From Megascapheus bottae (Eukaryota; Chordata; Mammalia; Rodentia; Geomyidae): a stretch of DNA of 64,000 bases. Each line of letters opens with the position of its first letter. Position 1 is the first letter of the stretch. Shown here in pieces: positions 1 through 12,138 of the stretch. The notes beneath the pieces were generated by a model. That model worked only from the letters and a program-made list of their open reading frames with translations. It ran no database searches and was not told the origin of the DNA. The translations under genes were made by a program, and so were the position numbers. The stretch is taken from contig JANJXV010000189.1 in NCBI GenBank assembly GCA_024803745.1, forward strand, positions 1,254,861-1,318,860. Reading direction: 5' to 3'.

Positions 1-285
1 TTCTCTCTTCTTTACCTTATATAGGGTGTATCCGTGTGTGTGTCTTCCAGAGGGTGGGGGAAAGGGTACAGAACTTGAGAGAAAAAGGGTGAAAAGTGCA
101 GCAGTGGAGCTCACTGGACACTGATGAAAGCGAACTATGTAACACATGGATGGAGAGAGGAGGGAGAGAATGGGAGAGAATGAGAGAAGGGAAAGGAACT
201 GTACTCATTACCTGACTCCTGCAATTCTAACCCCTGTGTACATCACTCTGTAATAATAAAGTAAATTAATTTAAAAAGAAAGCAA
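1..285 (+). mobile_element. LINE-1-like 3' end, second subfamily
   Basis: A purine-rich run followed by CTCATTACCTGACTCCTGCA and an AATAAA-rich end. Similar ends lie at 5,315-5,512 and 33,510-33,775. The left edge is cut by the window. Confidence 0.55.
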
Positions 286-477
286 GCACTGGGACAGCAC
301 CCGGGTCTTGAGTTCAAATGCCAGGGCTAGCCCTGCAAAACATAAAAATCTGAGAAGCATACATCCACAGTTTTTGTTCTCTTCCACATTCACCACTCTG
401 AGCATCCCTGGAGTTATTCTATAGAGTTGTTGTTTTTAATTTTTCTTCTGACCTCAATTTTGTTCTATTCTTTTTCT

Positions 478-697
478 TTTTGGGTGGTACCTGAATTTGA
501 ACTTAGGATCTTGTGCCTGTTAGACAAGCACTCTACCACTCGGGTCATGCCCCTATACTTTTTTTAACGTTAGGGGCTGTTTTGTTTTTTTGTTTTTTTT
601 TTTAGATGTTTCATCTTTTTGTCTGAGCCAGCCTCAGACTGCAATTCTTCTACCTATGCAAGCTGAGATTACAGGCATGGGCCACTACACTCTGCAA
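478..697 (-). mobile_element. Old reversed SINE
   Basis: GACAAGCACTCTACCACTCG and, at the end, GATTACAGGCATGGGCCACT; an older relative of the B1-type SINEs. Confidence 0.55.
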
Positions 698-1148
698 TTC
701 TTTTGTGTTAATTTTTTAGAGTGATAACAACACACTGAGGACAACTACACAAAACCTATTGCAATATTCATGTCAACAACCAAGAGACATCATGCTACCA
801 GCAACACAAGCTCCCCTTCCCCCTTTCAGTCAATGTGTGATTCCAACATCTATACTCACATATACACTGGCCTCTCGCCACTAATTTTCTTAACCTTGCT
901 TAATGAAGTCTTCTACTCCAGAACTCCTACTGGGTTCTTTGTTCAATCTGTTATTTCATTTGCTACAATTTTAGATTCTCTTCTGGAATGTGTCTTACTG
1001 CACAGATATCCCTGCCTGTTTTTGCTGTCCACCCTGCCAGTGACCATTCGCATGTGAATTTGAAGGGTGTTGAGCACTAACTAGAAACAGAAATATGTGA
1101 AGCATGGGATTCTGTTCCTTCACTCTTATCAAGTGACCAAGAATTGTG

Positions 1149-1316
1149 GTGCCTAGCCAACCTGAGTAGGAAAGTCCATGAGACTCATATCTCTAATAAA
1201 CTATTAAAAAAAAAAAAGCTGAAAGTGGAGCTGTGGCTCAACTGCTAGAGCTTTAGCCTTGAGAAAAGAAGCTCAAGGACAGGGCCCAGGCCCTAAGTTA
1301 AAGCCTCAGAACTGGC
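1149..1316 (+). mobile_element. SINE type B, head truncated
   Basis: Linker GAGACTCATATCTCTAATAA and full tRNA-like tail; followed by the CA repeat. Confidence 0.65.
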
Positions 1317-1344
1317 GTGTGCACGCATGCACATACACATGCAC

Positions 1345-1360
1345 GTACATGAACACCAAT

Positions 1361-1395
<35 letters not shown>
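1345..1395. repeat. (CA)n microsatellite
   Basis: About fifteen CA units at 1,363-1,393 preceded by imperfect CA/GCA repeats. Confidence 0.9.
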
Positions 1396-1397
<2 letters not shown>

Positions 1398-1723
1398 ATA
1401 AAACAAAAGTGAAGTCAAAAGAAATATGCAGGTAGAATAAAGACACTAACACAGACAAGAAAGCAAGGACATGTGACCACAGAAACCTAGGAGTCCGCAC
1501 AGCTAAATCTCACTAGGAAAGAGAGGGAGAGGCTACAGACAGCAGCTGAAGGACCGTAGGCCGCACTCCAGATGGTGGGCAACAAGGAGCCAGAAAGCTT
1601 CCTGTCTGCCATACAGAGGCTCAAGGCTCCATACATCATGTGATCATGTGGTCACGGGGCTGGGCCCCAGGCTCTGGCAGTCAACTAGGCCTTGCAGAGG
1701 CTCCTGAAAGCCGGGTAACTCAC

Positions 1724-4700
1724 CAGCAGAAAGGGATCCTCAGGACGGTCATAGGCCTCCATGGCAGCACAGGACGTCAGCAAGGAGAAGGAGGCGCCTT
1801 CACAGCCAGTCTCCGCTTTCCACACTTTGATCAATCCCTGCGTGTCCACAGTGATGACAAGCTGCTGCTGAGGATAGGTCACCAAATTCACCAAAGGAGC
1901 CGGCTGCACAGGGCTGGACCAGATCTCTGTGCCCTAACACAAAAAAGTTAACAGAGCGATCCACTTATAACAGACATATATTATTTTCATGTACTCAATC
2001 CGTATATACCAGGCTCCACATGCATACAGGACTGCACAGGGGAAAGGATGTGCCCTATTCTATAATACAACAGGGGGAATGGCAAAACTGGGTGTGGCCC
2101 AGGTAGACTTAGGGCAAGAACCTAGCTGGGGCATGAGGAAAGGTCTTCTGAAGACTACATGGTTTTCACCGGGTGCTAAAGAGACAAGGAAGAGGCATTC
2201 ACAATGGCACGCCCTATCCAGTGTTACCTAGGCCTCCAATGAAGAAGGAAGCTGCAGACTGGATCCCATGCACAAGAGTCCAGGCTCTGCACTACCATCT
2301 ATTGCTTTTGGATATGTATTTTCTCATTTAAGTCTAATGGAAGTCCAGTTTTAATGATAATCTGACCATAGTTTCTGTTGTAGAGTGCAGCTACCCTGCC
2401 TAGAACACCTATACCTAATTTGGGATATGCCCCCAGTAGTGCCACCACCAGCTAGATCCAGCAAAGGCTTATCATTTGCCATGGATCAAGTAATAGTAGT
2501 AACAAAAGAAGAGACTAGTTAATTTATACAGAACATAAGCTAAGAAATCTAAAATAAAAGAAGTTTCACAATGGTCAAGTGGACATGCTAAAATGAAACT
2601 CCCTTGCACAACTAATTGATGCTAAGTTTAAAAAAGGAAAAGAAAAAGAAAAATCCCAAATCAAGGCACAAGCAGGTTCCGTTGTCTGATCAAAGCCTGG
2701 CATTCACTTGACTTACTTGCTCATAGCTGGCACTTCACTGTATATTCTGTACCTCCAGACTGCCTTTTTGCTAGTCAATTGGAGATAAAGTGTCAAAAGA
2801 CTTTCCTGCCTAGACTAGCTTAGAACTTCATATCTTTGAAGCTTCCTAAAGCTTAAACTCAGGGCCTGGGCACTGTCACTGAGCTTCTCTTGCTCAAGGC
2901 TAGTGTTCTACCACTTGAGGCATAGCTGTACTTTTAGTATTTTAGTGGTTAATTGGCTTTTCTGCCTAGACTAGCTTTGAACTCCAAACCAGACCTCAAC
3001 CTTATGGGTAGTTAGGATTATAGATACTCAGTCATCAAGTCTTTTAAGTATCTAAGAACCCAGATGAGAACAGAAACTTCATGATTCATTATCTCCCAAT
3101 ACTGTTTCAACATGTTTAATTTTCAACATGAATCTTGGAAGGCACAAAACAATGAAAGCACAGCATCAACCATACAAACAAAAAAACCCCTAAAAATGGT
3201 TTTAACTGCAAGTGTTAACAATGTTTAAAATGTTAACCAGGGTATCTAGGCTCACATATGGGGATGACTAAAACCTCTAATAATCTAGGCAACATGACCC
3301 ATCAGGCTAGCACCAGGTGAAGAATCAAATGACTGAGAGATCTCAGATCCAAGTCCAGAAGTGCTTGCAAAGAAAGGGTGAGAAATAGCATAGAAGCTGG
3401 CATGCCAACGCTGTCCCCACCAGGCAAAGCTGGTATAGTTCAGTTTCCCAAGGCCACAAAACAGAAAGCCAAGAATGTGTCATGAGATACTGGTCACACT
3501 CAAATTTCAAACATGGTTCTACTATCTATTTGTTAGCACTATGGTTTGGTGTGGTGACTGAGCCTCTTGTGAATTCCAATTTCTCATCTGTGAAATGGGG
3601 CTCCTACTCTGATCCCAGAAGTTTTCCAAGATAAGTAAAGATTACACAGACAAAATGGCATGATGTGACAAGAACGCAGTAAGGGATCAGGCAACTTCAG
3701 CATTGCTTTCCTGTCCATGGCCATCTCACCTCATGCAAATCCCAGGCACGCACAGTGCAATCTGCAGACACAGTGCAAACCACAGACTTCTCCCTTCCAT
3801 CAAAGCAGTAGTCATTGGTGGACACGTAAGCCAGCTGATCTATCTGTCCTGTGAGAGAACACAGACACAGAAAACCAGAGATTGGACATGCCATTTGAGA
3901 AAAAGGGTTGGCAGGAAAACCATCACTCCGCTTCACACTCAGATACACAATGGTTACTTGCTTACTCGGGCACAGTAAAACAGGAAAGAACTAGGGCTAG
4001 AAACTGTTGAAGCTGCTCTCTGCACTGTCACTCTCCAGCAACATGACATTAAACTTCTTAGTTTCTTGGCTTCTGCTTCTGTCTACTCTTCCTCATGGGG
4101 TTATTATGAGGATCTGATGACAACGCAAATGTTTACAGAACTGGCAAAATACTCCTCCTCAAGTAACCCTTTGTAAGTCATTGGTTGAAACTCCAAATCC
4201 CATGAGACCTGCCCATGAGAAGAGGGGAGTGGGCACAGCTACTCCATTCCCCACCCTGTACCTGTGTGCCCAGCAATAGCTTTGCAGACAAAGTCCTCAG
4301 GCCGCCCAGATTCCACTCGAAACTCCAGCTCAGAACGGGAGAGATAGTACTGCTTCCACGTTTGTCTGCCGGGGACCACTTGAGAGGCTCTGCAGGAGGA
4401 CCAGCGCCTAAGACACAGCTTCCTGAAAAAACAGACAATGGAAGGCAGGACTTTGGAGCTAGTAGGTCAACTCACTTTGTCTATTTAGGCCTCAGCTTTC
4501 TCTCCCGTAAATGGAGATAAAGGGAATGCTGAGTAAGTGTTCACTACACATCAGGCATGAAGTGCTCTTTTATGTATCCAGTGGAGCTTCTCGATGACCC
4601 TATGAGATAGAATCTCACCTCCATTCTACATTTGGAATGAAGAAGTTAAACAACTAGGATTCAAACACCTATGTCTTTCAATGCCACCACTACTATTATA

Positions 4701-7700
4701 AAATTGACTATATGGGCCAGGAGTTTGGCCTAGTGGTAGAGTGCTTGAAGGCTACCATGCACTAAGACCCGGGTTTGATTCCTTAGTAGTATATACATAG
4801 GGGAAAAAAAGCGGAAGTGGTGCTGTGGCTCAAGTGGTAGAATTCTAGCCTTGAGAAATCCCAGTGCTCATGCCCTGAGTTCAAGCCCTATGACTGCAAT
4901 GTCCACATCGGTGGAAGGCTTAGTCTGCTTGCTGACTCTCTGGTTTTCTACCACATCTAGCACCTTAACAGTCTGTGGGAAGAAAGAACTTCCAGATTAC
5001 TTCATTTGTCCCATGTAGCTGCCAACAATGAAAACTCAGATTTCCCTAGCTGTAATACTAGCTACTCAGGAAGCTGAGTTCTGAGGATCAAGGTTCTAAG
5101 CCAGCCTGGGCAGGAAAGTCTGTGAAACTCTTACATCCAATTACCCATCAGAAAACTAGAAATGACACTAGGGCTCAAATGGTAGTGGTGCTTTATGCCT
5201 TGAGTACAAAGAGGTTTAGAAACAGCACCCAGGCACTGAGTTCAAGTCCCAAGACAGACAAAAAGCGAATGAATAATGAAAAGAGTGCAGAAAAGAAGGG
5301 CGAGTGAACAAATGCAATAATGCTATTCAGTAGACTCTATGTGGAAAACGAATATGTAACTTGTGGGCAAGGATGGGAGGGGAAAACTAGGGGAAAGAGA
5401 AAGAAGGGATGATAACGTCAAAAAAAAAATGTATTCATTACCTGACTCATGAAATGGTAATCCCTCTGTACAACACTAAAATAACAATAAAATTATATTT
5501 AAAAACAAATTAAACAATAGCTCATAGCTATTAGTTGAGACCTGGAGGATCACTGTTCAAAGCTAGTCCAGGTAGACTAGACTGTCTCCAAATTAATCAA
5601 CAAAAAGCATGTCTGGGGTGTGGCCCAAGTAGTAGAGTGTCACTTGAGCAAGTGACCCAACCAAGATGGAGGTTGAGTTCAAATTATAGTATCAATAACC
5701 ATAAAAAAGTAATTTAATCATAATTCAGTTACTGTGTCTTCTGTCACCCAGCTACATTCATATACTGTTTACTTCTGCCTCTGAGTTTTGTAGGCCTACC
5801 TTTTATCAAGTATTTCATTCTACTCTTATTCTACAAACAGGACATTCCTACCTGGATCATCCTTTCTCTGCATTCTAGAGAGCCAGAAATGTAGACAGTG
5901 AATCACAAATCCTATCCAGTGCCACCATCTCCCTTTGCAGGACCACCTATGGCTTCTCACTCACCTCCACAGTTCCTTGGTCCTTGAAACTTCATTCCAG
6001 ACCTAGAACAAGAAGGGAAAGTATAGTATGGTCAGCGAACAGGTAGTTAGCCTCTCGCTTCCCAAGCCCTGTGGAAGGGACTGAAGATCAAATCACTCAC
6101 GAAACCTCACCTCGGGAAATCAGGAGACAGATTTGGACATAAAAAAAATAAAATAACTGGAGGAGATATGTGGTCAGGGCAGAGAAGTTTCAAAGCATGA
6201 ATATCTGTTCTCTAAGGGAATGGCTGGAGCACTGTAAGGAGAAACAGGTGGGCAAATATGATTTATAAATGTGAAAAAAAGATGGGTGGGGAGGCCAGGA
6301 ATTTGGGCTAGTGGTAGAGTGCTTGCCTAGCATGCACAAAGACCCAGGTTTGATTCCTTGGTACCACATACATAGAAAAAAGCTGGAAGCGGTGGTGAGG
6401 CTCAAGTGGTAGTGCTCTAGCCTTGAGAAAGTCCAAGGACAGTGCTCAGGCCCTGAGCTTAAGGCCCAGGACTGGCAAAAAAAAAAAAAGATGGGTGAGT
6501 ATTTGACCTTAATTAGAAAATCAGGGCCTGGTTGTAAAAGAATAGGAAAAGTAGCTGGCAGACGGTTTAGACCAACTCCCCAAAATCATAATGAACCACA
6601 GTCCTCAGATTTCAGCCTCTTGATTAAGGCATGATCCATTAGCACCTACCTGAACATGTTCTTTTCTATTTCTAGTTCAACTGAAATCTTATTTCACAAA
6701 TAGAAAACTGTAGGTAGGCCTACTGAGTAAGTGCCACCCATCTTTGAGGATCCTTTTGTTAGGGACTGGTCTTCACGAGGAAGGACATCACTAGACAGTC
6801 TACTGACCTCATTTTACCTATGAGTAAACTATGACCATGAAAGTTGATGCTATCAGAGATCTGCATTAGAGCAAAACCTTGATACAAAAGGCCATATAGT
6901 ATGAAGCTAATTGAAAGGACCTCCAGGATACTGAAACAAAAGCCATATAACGAATGATTGTTGTCCTTAATGTACTATGTTATCTCTCATCTCCTTTGCT
7001 GTCCCTTGGGTATCTCATATTGTTATAGTATCTCACTTTGTTATCTGATATATTGAATTTATTTGTATTTGGTTATTTGAAATTTGATAGGGAAGGGGGA
7101 AAACCAAGACGGGAGGGGGGGGGCGGGGGGGAAGGTAAAGGGTACCAAGACATGTGAAAGGGTATCAATGTATGTGAATTAATGCACCTTCTATATGGCA
7201 AATACCATGTAACCCTTTTATTAATTACAATAAAAATATATTTAAAAAAAAGAAAGTTGATGCTATCAAAGAATGTAGGGCATCTCTCTTTCAAACTGTG
7301 CCCCTAAATTAAACCTAGCTTATTTCTGTGGACACAGATCCTGTGGAACAGGAGCCTGTGCCAAGGATCCTGTTCTAGCCTTGTGTATGACAATTGACAA
7401 GGACCTTAAGCAAACAGCTGTGTGATATTAAATTCTCTTATCAGTAACTGAGGCAGGTTATGAGCTCCAAGAAGACAGAAGCACAAGGGAGGGACAGAGC
7501 CTTCTTCTTCCTTTGCTAGGGGGTCAGGTGTTTATAATTGGAGCACCAGGGCCTAATGCTAAAGTTAGAAAACAGAGCAGACACTGGTAATGACTGATCC
7601 CAGAAAGGAAATCAGATCAATCCTACAGTTGCCTTCCCCAGCATTGGCAGCCCACAGAGGGCCATACTACACTGAAGAGGCCTTCCTCTTTTCATTTTTA

Positions 7701-10024
7701 GTGAGACTGCCTGGAGGGGTTTTGGGGTGTCATGACAGGAAACATATGTTTCCGGTTCTACAGTGTGTACATGCTGGAACTCAAAGCCTGGATACTTATC
7801 CCTTAGCTTTTTCACTCAAGGATAGCAGTCTACCACTTACTTTGCATTATACTTTGCACTTTTCCCTTGTTGACTACAGATGAGTCTCAAACTTTCCTGG
7901 ACCAATCTAGCTTTGAACTATGATCCATAGATCTTGGACTCATGAGTAGCTAGGATTACAGGCATGAACCATTAATACATTACTCAAAATATTTAGAAGA
8001 TACTTTAAAAGAAGATGAAATTTTACGTCAGGAGTTTAGCCTAGTGGTAGACTGCTTGCCTATCATGCATGAAGACCCAGGTTCAATTCCTTGGTACTAC
8101 ATACATAGAAAAAGCCAGAAATGGTGGTGTGGCTGAAGTGGCAGAGTGCTAGCCTTGAGGAAAAAGCCCAAGGACAGTGTTCAGGCATGAGTTCAAGCCC
8201 AGGACCTGTAAAAAAAAAAAAAAAAGAAATCTTGCACCATTTCCAGCTTTTTCTATGTATGTAGTATTGAGGAATTGAACCCAGGCCTTCATGCATGCTA
8301 GGCAAGCACTCTACTAATGGGCCAAATTCCCAGCACTGGAAAAATACTTTAATTGGAGATAAGAGTCTTACAGACTCTAGTGCCTGGTCTGACTTCGAAC
8401 CTTGACCCTCAGATCTCAGCCTCCGGAATAACTAAGATTACAGGCATGTGCCACCGTGCCCGGCTAAAATACTATTCTTAACAGATAAACAAGTTCAATA
8501 AGAACTTCACTTTACTACACTCAAATTCTTTTTTTTTTGCTAGTCCTGGACACTGTCCTTGAGCCTTCCCAAGGCTAGTGCTCTATCATTTGAGCCGAAG
8601 AACCACTTTTGGCTTTTACTGTTCGTGGGGTACTGAGGAATTGAACCCAAGGTTTCATGCATGCTAGGCAAGTACTCGATCACTAGACCACAAATCTCGG
8701 CCTCATAGACCTTGTCTTTTTGTTCCTTCATTTTATGTGAGGGAAAGATGTACATTTGGAAATGTAATACATTTCTAAATGTAATACATTCCTAAATACA
8801 TCTTGTTACTGAAACGTATTGAATATGACAAAAAAAAGACAATAGGAAACGTTTCTAGTAAAGACATTAAAAATGGCTTAAATAAAACCACTGTATTGCA
8901 CCACCATTAAAAGTCAGGAGGAGATGTGGTTCAAGTGGTTGAGCAAAAAAACTCACGGTCAATACCTAGGCCGTATGTTCAAGACCCAGTACCAGTGAGT
9001 ACACCCCCCCACCCCCCCACACACAAATACAATAAAGTAAAAGCCAGTTACATTACTGATGGTGACGGGGCGGATATAGTCATATAGTTCTTCCCCATGA
9101 CCAGGTTTCCAGTAACGTGGATTATATTTACTAGGGTCTGACAGGCTGGTTACATAGCTCAAGAATGAGGTGATATCTTCCCTAAATATTTGAAATGTCT
9201 AGAACCTTTAGCTTTCTTGCCAAGCTGGACACCAAAGAAACAGTCATCACCTGAACCCTTAAGAAAGAAGAGGATTGTACTGGGTTTAAAGATTTTTAAG
9301 GGGGGTGGGGGGAAGGGAAATGGGGACCAAGACATGTGAAAGGGTATCAATGCATGTGAATTCATGCACCTTCTATTTGGCAAATATCATGTAACCCTTC
9401 TATTAACTACAATAAAAAATATATGAAAAAAAAGATTTTTAAGACTGGAAAAACAAATGAAGCTCGAGAGGGAGGCTTTGGCTGTGCGATGTTTTTTATT
9501 TAATTTGTAAGACTTGAAACAGTGAGAAAAAAACTCCAAAACCCCTTTTGATGGGTCTTCACATTGGGATGCTCGTGATCTTTTTTTGCTGTTGTTAAAG
9601 GACATGCTTTTTTAATTCAACCATTCCACAAGTGTTTACAGAGGGGACAGTGACAACTGGTCAACGCCTACAACCGGGTGCTAGACAGCGCTGGAGGCGA
9701 CAAAATCCCTCTCGCAGAAGGAGTCTAAGCACGATCGAACGCCTTTGGTGCTGAGCCCTGGAGGAGCGGCGCGGCAGCACCAGGCCGGGCACTGCAGGGA
9801 CGAGAAGCCGCCCTGGGAAGCAGCCCTGGGCCAAGCACCATGGGGGGCGCCGCGCCGGCAGAGCAAACGCCCGGGAGGCGGAGGACCAGCGACCCCCGAA
9901 CCCCCGGGCGGACGCCGGGCCCCCAGCGCCTTACCGCGTTCACCTGTGCCGCGCGCAGCAGGTCCGGCGCCTCCAAGAAGGAGAAAACGTGCAGAAGCTC
10001 CTCTACTCCCAGCCGGGAGGCCAT
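1724..10024 (-). CDS. Fbxw17: F-box/WD40-repeat protein, 5' five coding exons (3' end outside window)
   Basis: Substrate-receptor subunit of an SCF (SKP1-CUL1-F-box) ubiquitin ligase by family. Five coding exons are seen on the minus strand: 10024-9935, 6002-5965, 4422-4262, 3848-3730 and 1933-1724. All have AG/GT borders and compatible phases, giving 206 open codons. Residues about 1-45 form the F-box (LLHVFSFLEAPDLLRAAQVN, continuing with VWNEVSRTKELWR). Exon 3 carries the F-box/WD linker (RRW, TWKQYYLSRSELEF, SGRPEDF). Exon 4 ends in a WD40 repeat (CTVSADCTVRAWDL) and exon 5 holds the next (VTVDTQGLIKVW type). The start is the first ATG of the CpG-island exon. Further WD40 exons must lie left of base 1. 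The family call is secure. The symbol is inferred from sequence style and from this gene lying beside CDK20; another FBXW paralogue is possible. Confidence 0.82.
2855..3045 (-). mobile_element. SINE type B, reversed
   Basis: GGGCCTGGGCACTGTCACTG tail and a degraded head; F-box gene intron. Confidence 0.6.
4713..4900 (+). mobile_element. SINE type A
   Basis: B box GGTTTGATTCC at about 4,772; in an intron of the F-box gene. Confidence 0.75.
5048..5262 (+). mobile_element. SINE type B
   Basis: GTAATACTAGCTACTCAGGA head and a degenerate tail; F-box gene intron. Confidence 0.7.
5315..5512 (+). mobile_element. LINE-1-like 3' end
   Basis: Shares with 1-285 the purine-rich run and the ATTCATTACCTGACTCATGA block before an AATAAAATT tail. 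Confidence 0.55.
6289..6489 (+). mobile_element. SINE, ID-like head plus tRNA-like tail (type A, reference copy)
   Basis: Head with Pol III A box (TAGTGGTAGAGTGC) and B box (GGTTTGATTCC), then CATACATAGAAAA linking to a second tRNA-like part (GGCTCAAGTGGTAG) and an A-rich end. Flanked by GATGGGTG at 6,281-6,288 and 6,490-6,497. Confidence 0.85.
6856..7251 (+). mobile_element. 5'-truncated LINE-1 3' end with 17-bp target duplication
   Basis: Flanked by GAAAGTTGATGCTATCA at 6,839-6,855 and 7,252-7,268. The element has a G-rich polypurine tract (about 7,105-7,140), as LINE-1 3' UTRs do, then a stretch ending AATAAAAATATA and an A-rich tail. The same tail recurs at 9.3, 24.7 and (reversed) 43.0 kb. 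Confidence 0.8.
7770..7978 (-). mobile_element. SINE type B, reversed, old
   Basis: Ends in GGATTACAGGCATGAACCAT; F-box gene intron. Confidence 0.6.
8030..8226 (+). mobile_element. SINE type A, left arm of an inverted pair
   Basis: B box GGTTCAATTCC; its A-tail abuts a reversed partial copy at 8,236-8,338. Confidence 0.8.
8236..8338 (-). mobile_element. SINE type A, reversed partial copy
   Basis: Contains GGAATTGAACCCAGG, the reverse of the B box, and the CTAGGCAAGCACTCTAC block. Confidence 0.8.
8343..8465 (-). mobile_element. SINE type B head, reversed
   Basis: Only the 7SL/B1-like half remains (GATTACAGGCATGTGCCACC). Confidence 0.7.
8528..8703 (-). mobile_element. SINE type A, reversed
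   Basis: Begins with a T-run (the A-tail) and contains GGAATTGAACCCAAGG. Confidence 0.8.
9301..9430 (+). mobile_element. Short LINE-1 3' end with target duplication
   Basis: 130 bp of the same 3' UTR family as 6,856-7,251, flanked by AAAGATTTTTAAG at 9,288-9,300 and 9,431-9,443. It starts within the G-rich tract. Confidence 0.8.
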
Positions 10025-10260
10025 CCCATCAATGCCCAGACCTCGCCCGCTGCCACGCTGCCCTCCCCGAACCCCGCCCACTCCGCCGCACTTCCGCCCC
10101 GCCCTCCGGGCCTTGCTCCTAAGCATGGCTAGGGTAAGTCCCGCCCCCTTAGCTGAAATGCTGTAGGAGGGTACTTCCGCCCCCTCACCCGCCACGCCAC
10201 GCCCCATTCAGTCCGGCCCCGCCCCGTCCCACTAGGCCCCGCCCCATCCCACCAGGCCTA
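9680..10260 (-). promoter_or_regulatory. CpG-island promoter of the F-box/WD40 gene
   Basis: About 580 bp of strongly GC-rich, CpG-rich DNA surrounds the first coding exon (10024-9935), in contrast to the AT-rich flanks. Repeated GC boxes of the GGGGCGGGGC type (read on the minus strand) lie at about 10,210-10,250, upstream of the ATG. No TATA box is evident. Long ORFs on either strand here are a by-product of GC richness. Confidence 0.7.
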
Positions 10261-10403
10261 GCCCCTGGTCTATCTTCTCTCTCCTGTTCAAGTCGGTTCA
10301 AAGGACCTTTATCCACCCTAGGCATCATAATCTCTCTTTCCATCACTGTCCCCCCCAATCATTAAGTTCAAGATCAAGTTAAGATCAAGATAAACAGGAG
10401 GGT

Positions 10404-10627
10404 GCCCGGGAGTAGTGGCTCACACCTGTAATCCTAGCTACTCAGAGGTTAGATCTGAGAATCCTGGTTCAAAGCCAGCCCTGGCACAAAAACAATCATG
10501 AGACTCTTATCTCCAATTCATCACTAGAAAACGAGAAATGGTGTTGTGACTCAGGGTGGCAGCCTTAAGCTAAACAGCTCAGGGACAGCGCCCAGGCCCA
10601 GAGTTCAAGCCCCATGACCAAAAAAAG
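10404..10627 (+). mobile_element. SINE, 7SL/B1-like head plus tRNA-like tail (type B, reference copy)
   Basis: Head CACACCTGTAATCCTAGCTA, then the linker ATGAGACTCTTATCTCCAAT, then a tRNA-like tail ending CCAGAGTTCAAGCCCCATGA. The tail is shared with type A copies, so the two families differ mainly in their heads. Confidence 0.8.
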
Positions 10628-10640
10628 AGATAAAGATGAG

Positions 10641-10775
10641 GGCTGGGAATGTGGCTTTGTGGTGGAGTGCTTGCTACCATGCACAAAGACCCGGGTTTGA
10701 TTCCTCAGTACCACATACATAGAAAGTGGTGCTGATGAAAACCTTGACTTCAAGCCCCAGGACAAGAGATGAGAG
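10641..10775 (+). mobile_element. SINE type A, internally deleted
   Basis: Complete head; most of the tRNA-like tail is missing. Directly follows a type B copy at 10,404-10,627. Confidence 0.7.
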
Positions 10776-11056
10776 GGTAGACGGGAAAGAGAAGGGAGAG
10801 GATAATTGTGAAGACACAGCCCAAGATGAAGTAGTGTCATCTACTCATTCATTCTCAGGCACAGGGCTCATGGTAGGAGCAGCCAGAGGAACTGAGGGAC
10901 TATTTGTCCTTTATCATTTTTGTACCAACTTGCTTTCATGATACAGTCCTACAGGGGTCTGGGGAATTTGGTTCGGGTTGGCGCAGGTACTTGAGCTTGA
11001 GCTTCACATTCAATTCAGTATTCCTTAAAAAGTTTCACTAAGAATTTCTCTTTGAA

Positions 11057-11262
11057 GGGCTGGAAATGTGGCTTAGTGGTAGAGTGCTTGCCTAGTATTC
11101 ATGAAGCCCTGGGTTCAATTCCTCAGTATCACATACACAGAAAAAGCTGGAAGTGGTGTTGTGGATCAAGTGGTAGAATGCCAGCCTTGAGAACAAAAGA
11201 AGCTCAGGGACAGCACTCAGACCCTGAGTTCAAGCTCCACAACTGACAAAAATTAAAAAAAA
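11057..11262 (+). mobile_element. SINE type A
   Basis: Well-preserved copy with GGTTCAATTCC and both halves; just downstream of the CDK20 poly(A) signal. Confidence 0.8.
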
Positions 11263-11459
11263 AAATAAATAAAGGATCGCTAAGATGAAGTATGATGCAT
11301 CCCTAAACCAATATCCTTAATTATGTATAACCTTGTCATGAGTCTTGATATCTAGTAGGCAAGTCATTTCATTCTCTTCTACTTCTTTCTCCTTTGCATT
11401 TCCATATACTTTTAGAACCACTTTATCAAGTTACTATGAAATAAGAATAAACAAGCCAC

Positions 11460-12138
11460 ATGGGATTGCTCTAAAATTTATTGAATAAACAAATTCTAAG
11501 GATGCCAGTTTTCGAATTTGTCCCACTGCCTCTGGCTTACCCTCACCCTGAGAAATGGCTGCTAGCAACAGGCTGGCAAGAGTTGGGTCTGCTGCAGGAT
11601 CCCTACCCAGACTGCCCATCCCTAGGATGACATTTCTGTCTGTCGCACTTCCAAGTAGACAGGCAAAACACACAGGAAGCCCTTTAGGCAAAAGTAGCCA
11701 TGCCTAGAGACACCTTCTAGGCAACTCCTAAAATCCTGGAGCCAGGAAAATACCACCTCTGCCTCTTCCCTTGTTAGAAATACAGGAGGAGCAAACACAG
11801 GCAGGTCTACTTGGCGCTTTACATGAATTCTAAATACTGAACTAGTGCTCTGTCTTTGGGACCCATGCCAAAGCAAACCTGCCTTTCCAGGTGACTTCGG
11901 CCATGATGAGGCCATCCTACTTTCTGCACTCCTCCTAGATGGCACCTACAGGCTAAAGGCTGGACATCACTTTGGCTAGTGTCACCTCTGCCTCCTTGAG
12001 ACCAGTCCTTGAGGGGACTAACGAGCAAGGTAAGGTGTGGAATGGCCCCAGTGTGACCAGAGAGAAGTCTTAAAAGGATAGGGTCAGGCAGGAGAGGAGT
12101 CAGCTGGCATCAGGCAGGCAGGACCTGGGGTCAAGGTC
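11460..12138 (-). other. CDK20: CDK20 3' untranslated region with poly(A) signal
   Basis: Non-repetitive sequence follows the CDK20 stop. A canonical AATAAA on the minus strand lies at 11,482-11,477, about 660 bases after the TGA, so polyadenylation just below 11,465 is expected. Small ORFs here (11.4-12.0 kb) have no exon or protein-family support. Confidence 0.6.

Noticed and set aside
9725..10207. 160-codon minus-strand ORF and plus-strand ORFs over the CpG island
   Set aside because: GC-rich DNA has few stops; only the 30-codon F-box exon within the region has splice and family support.
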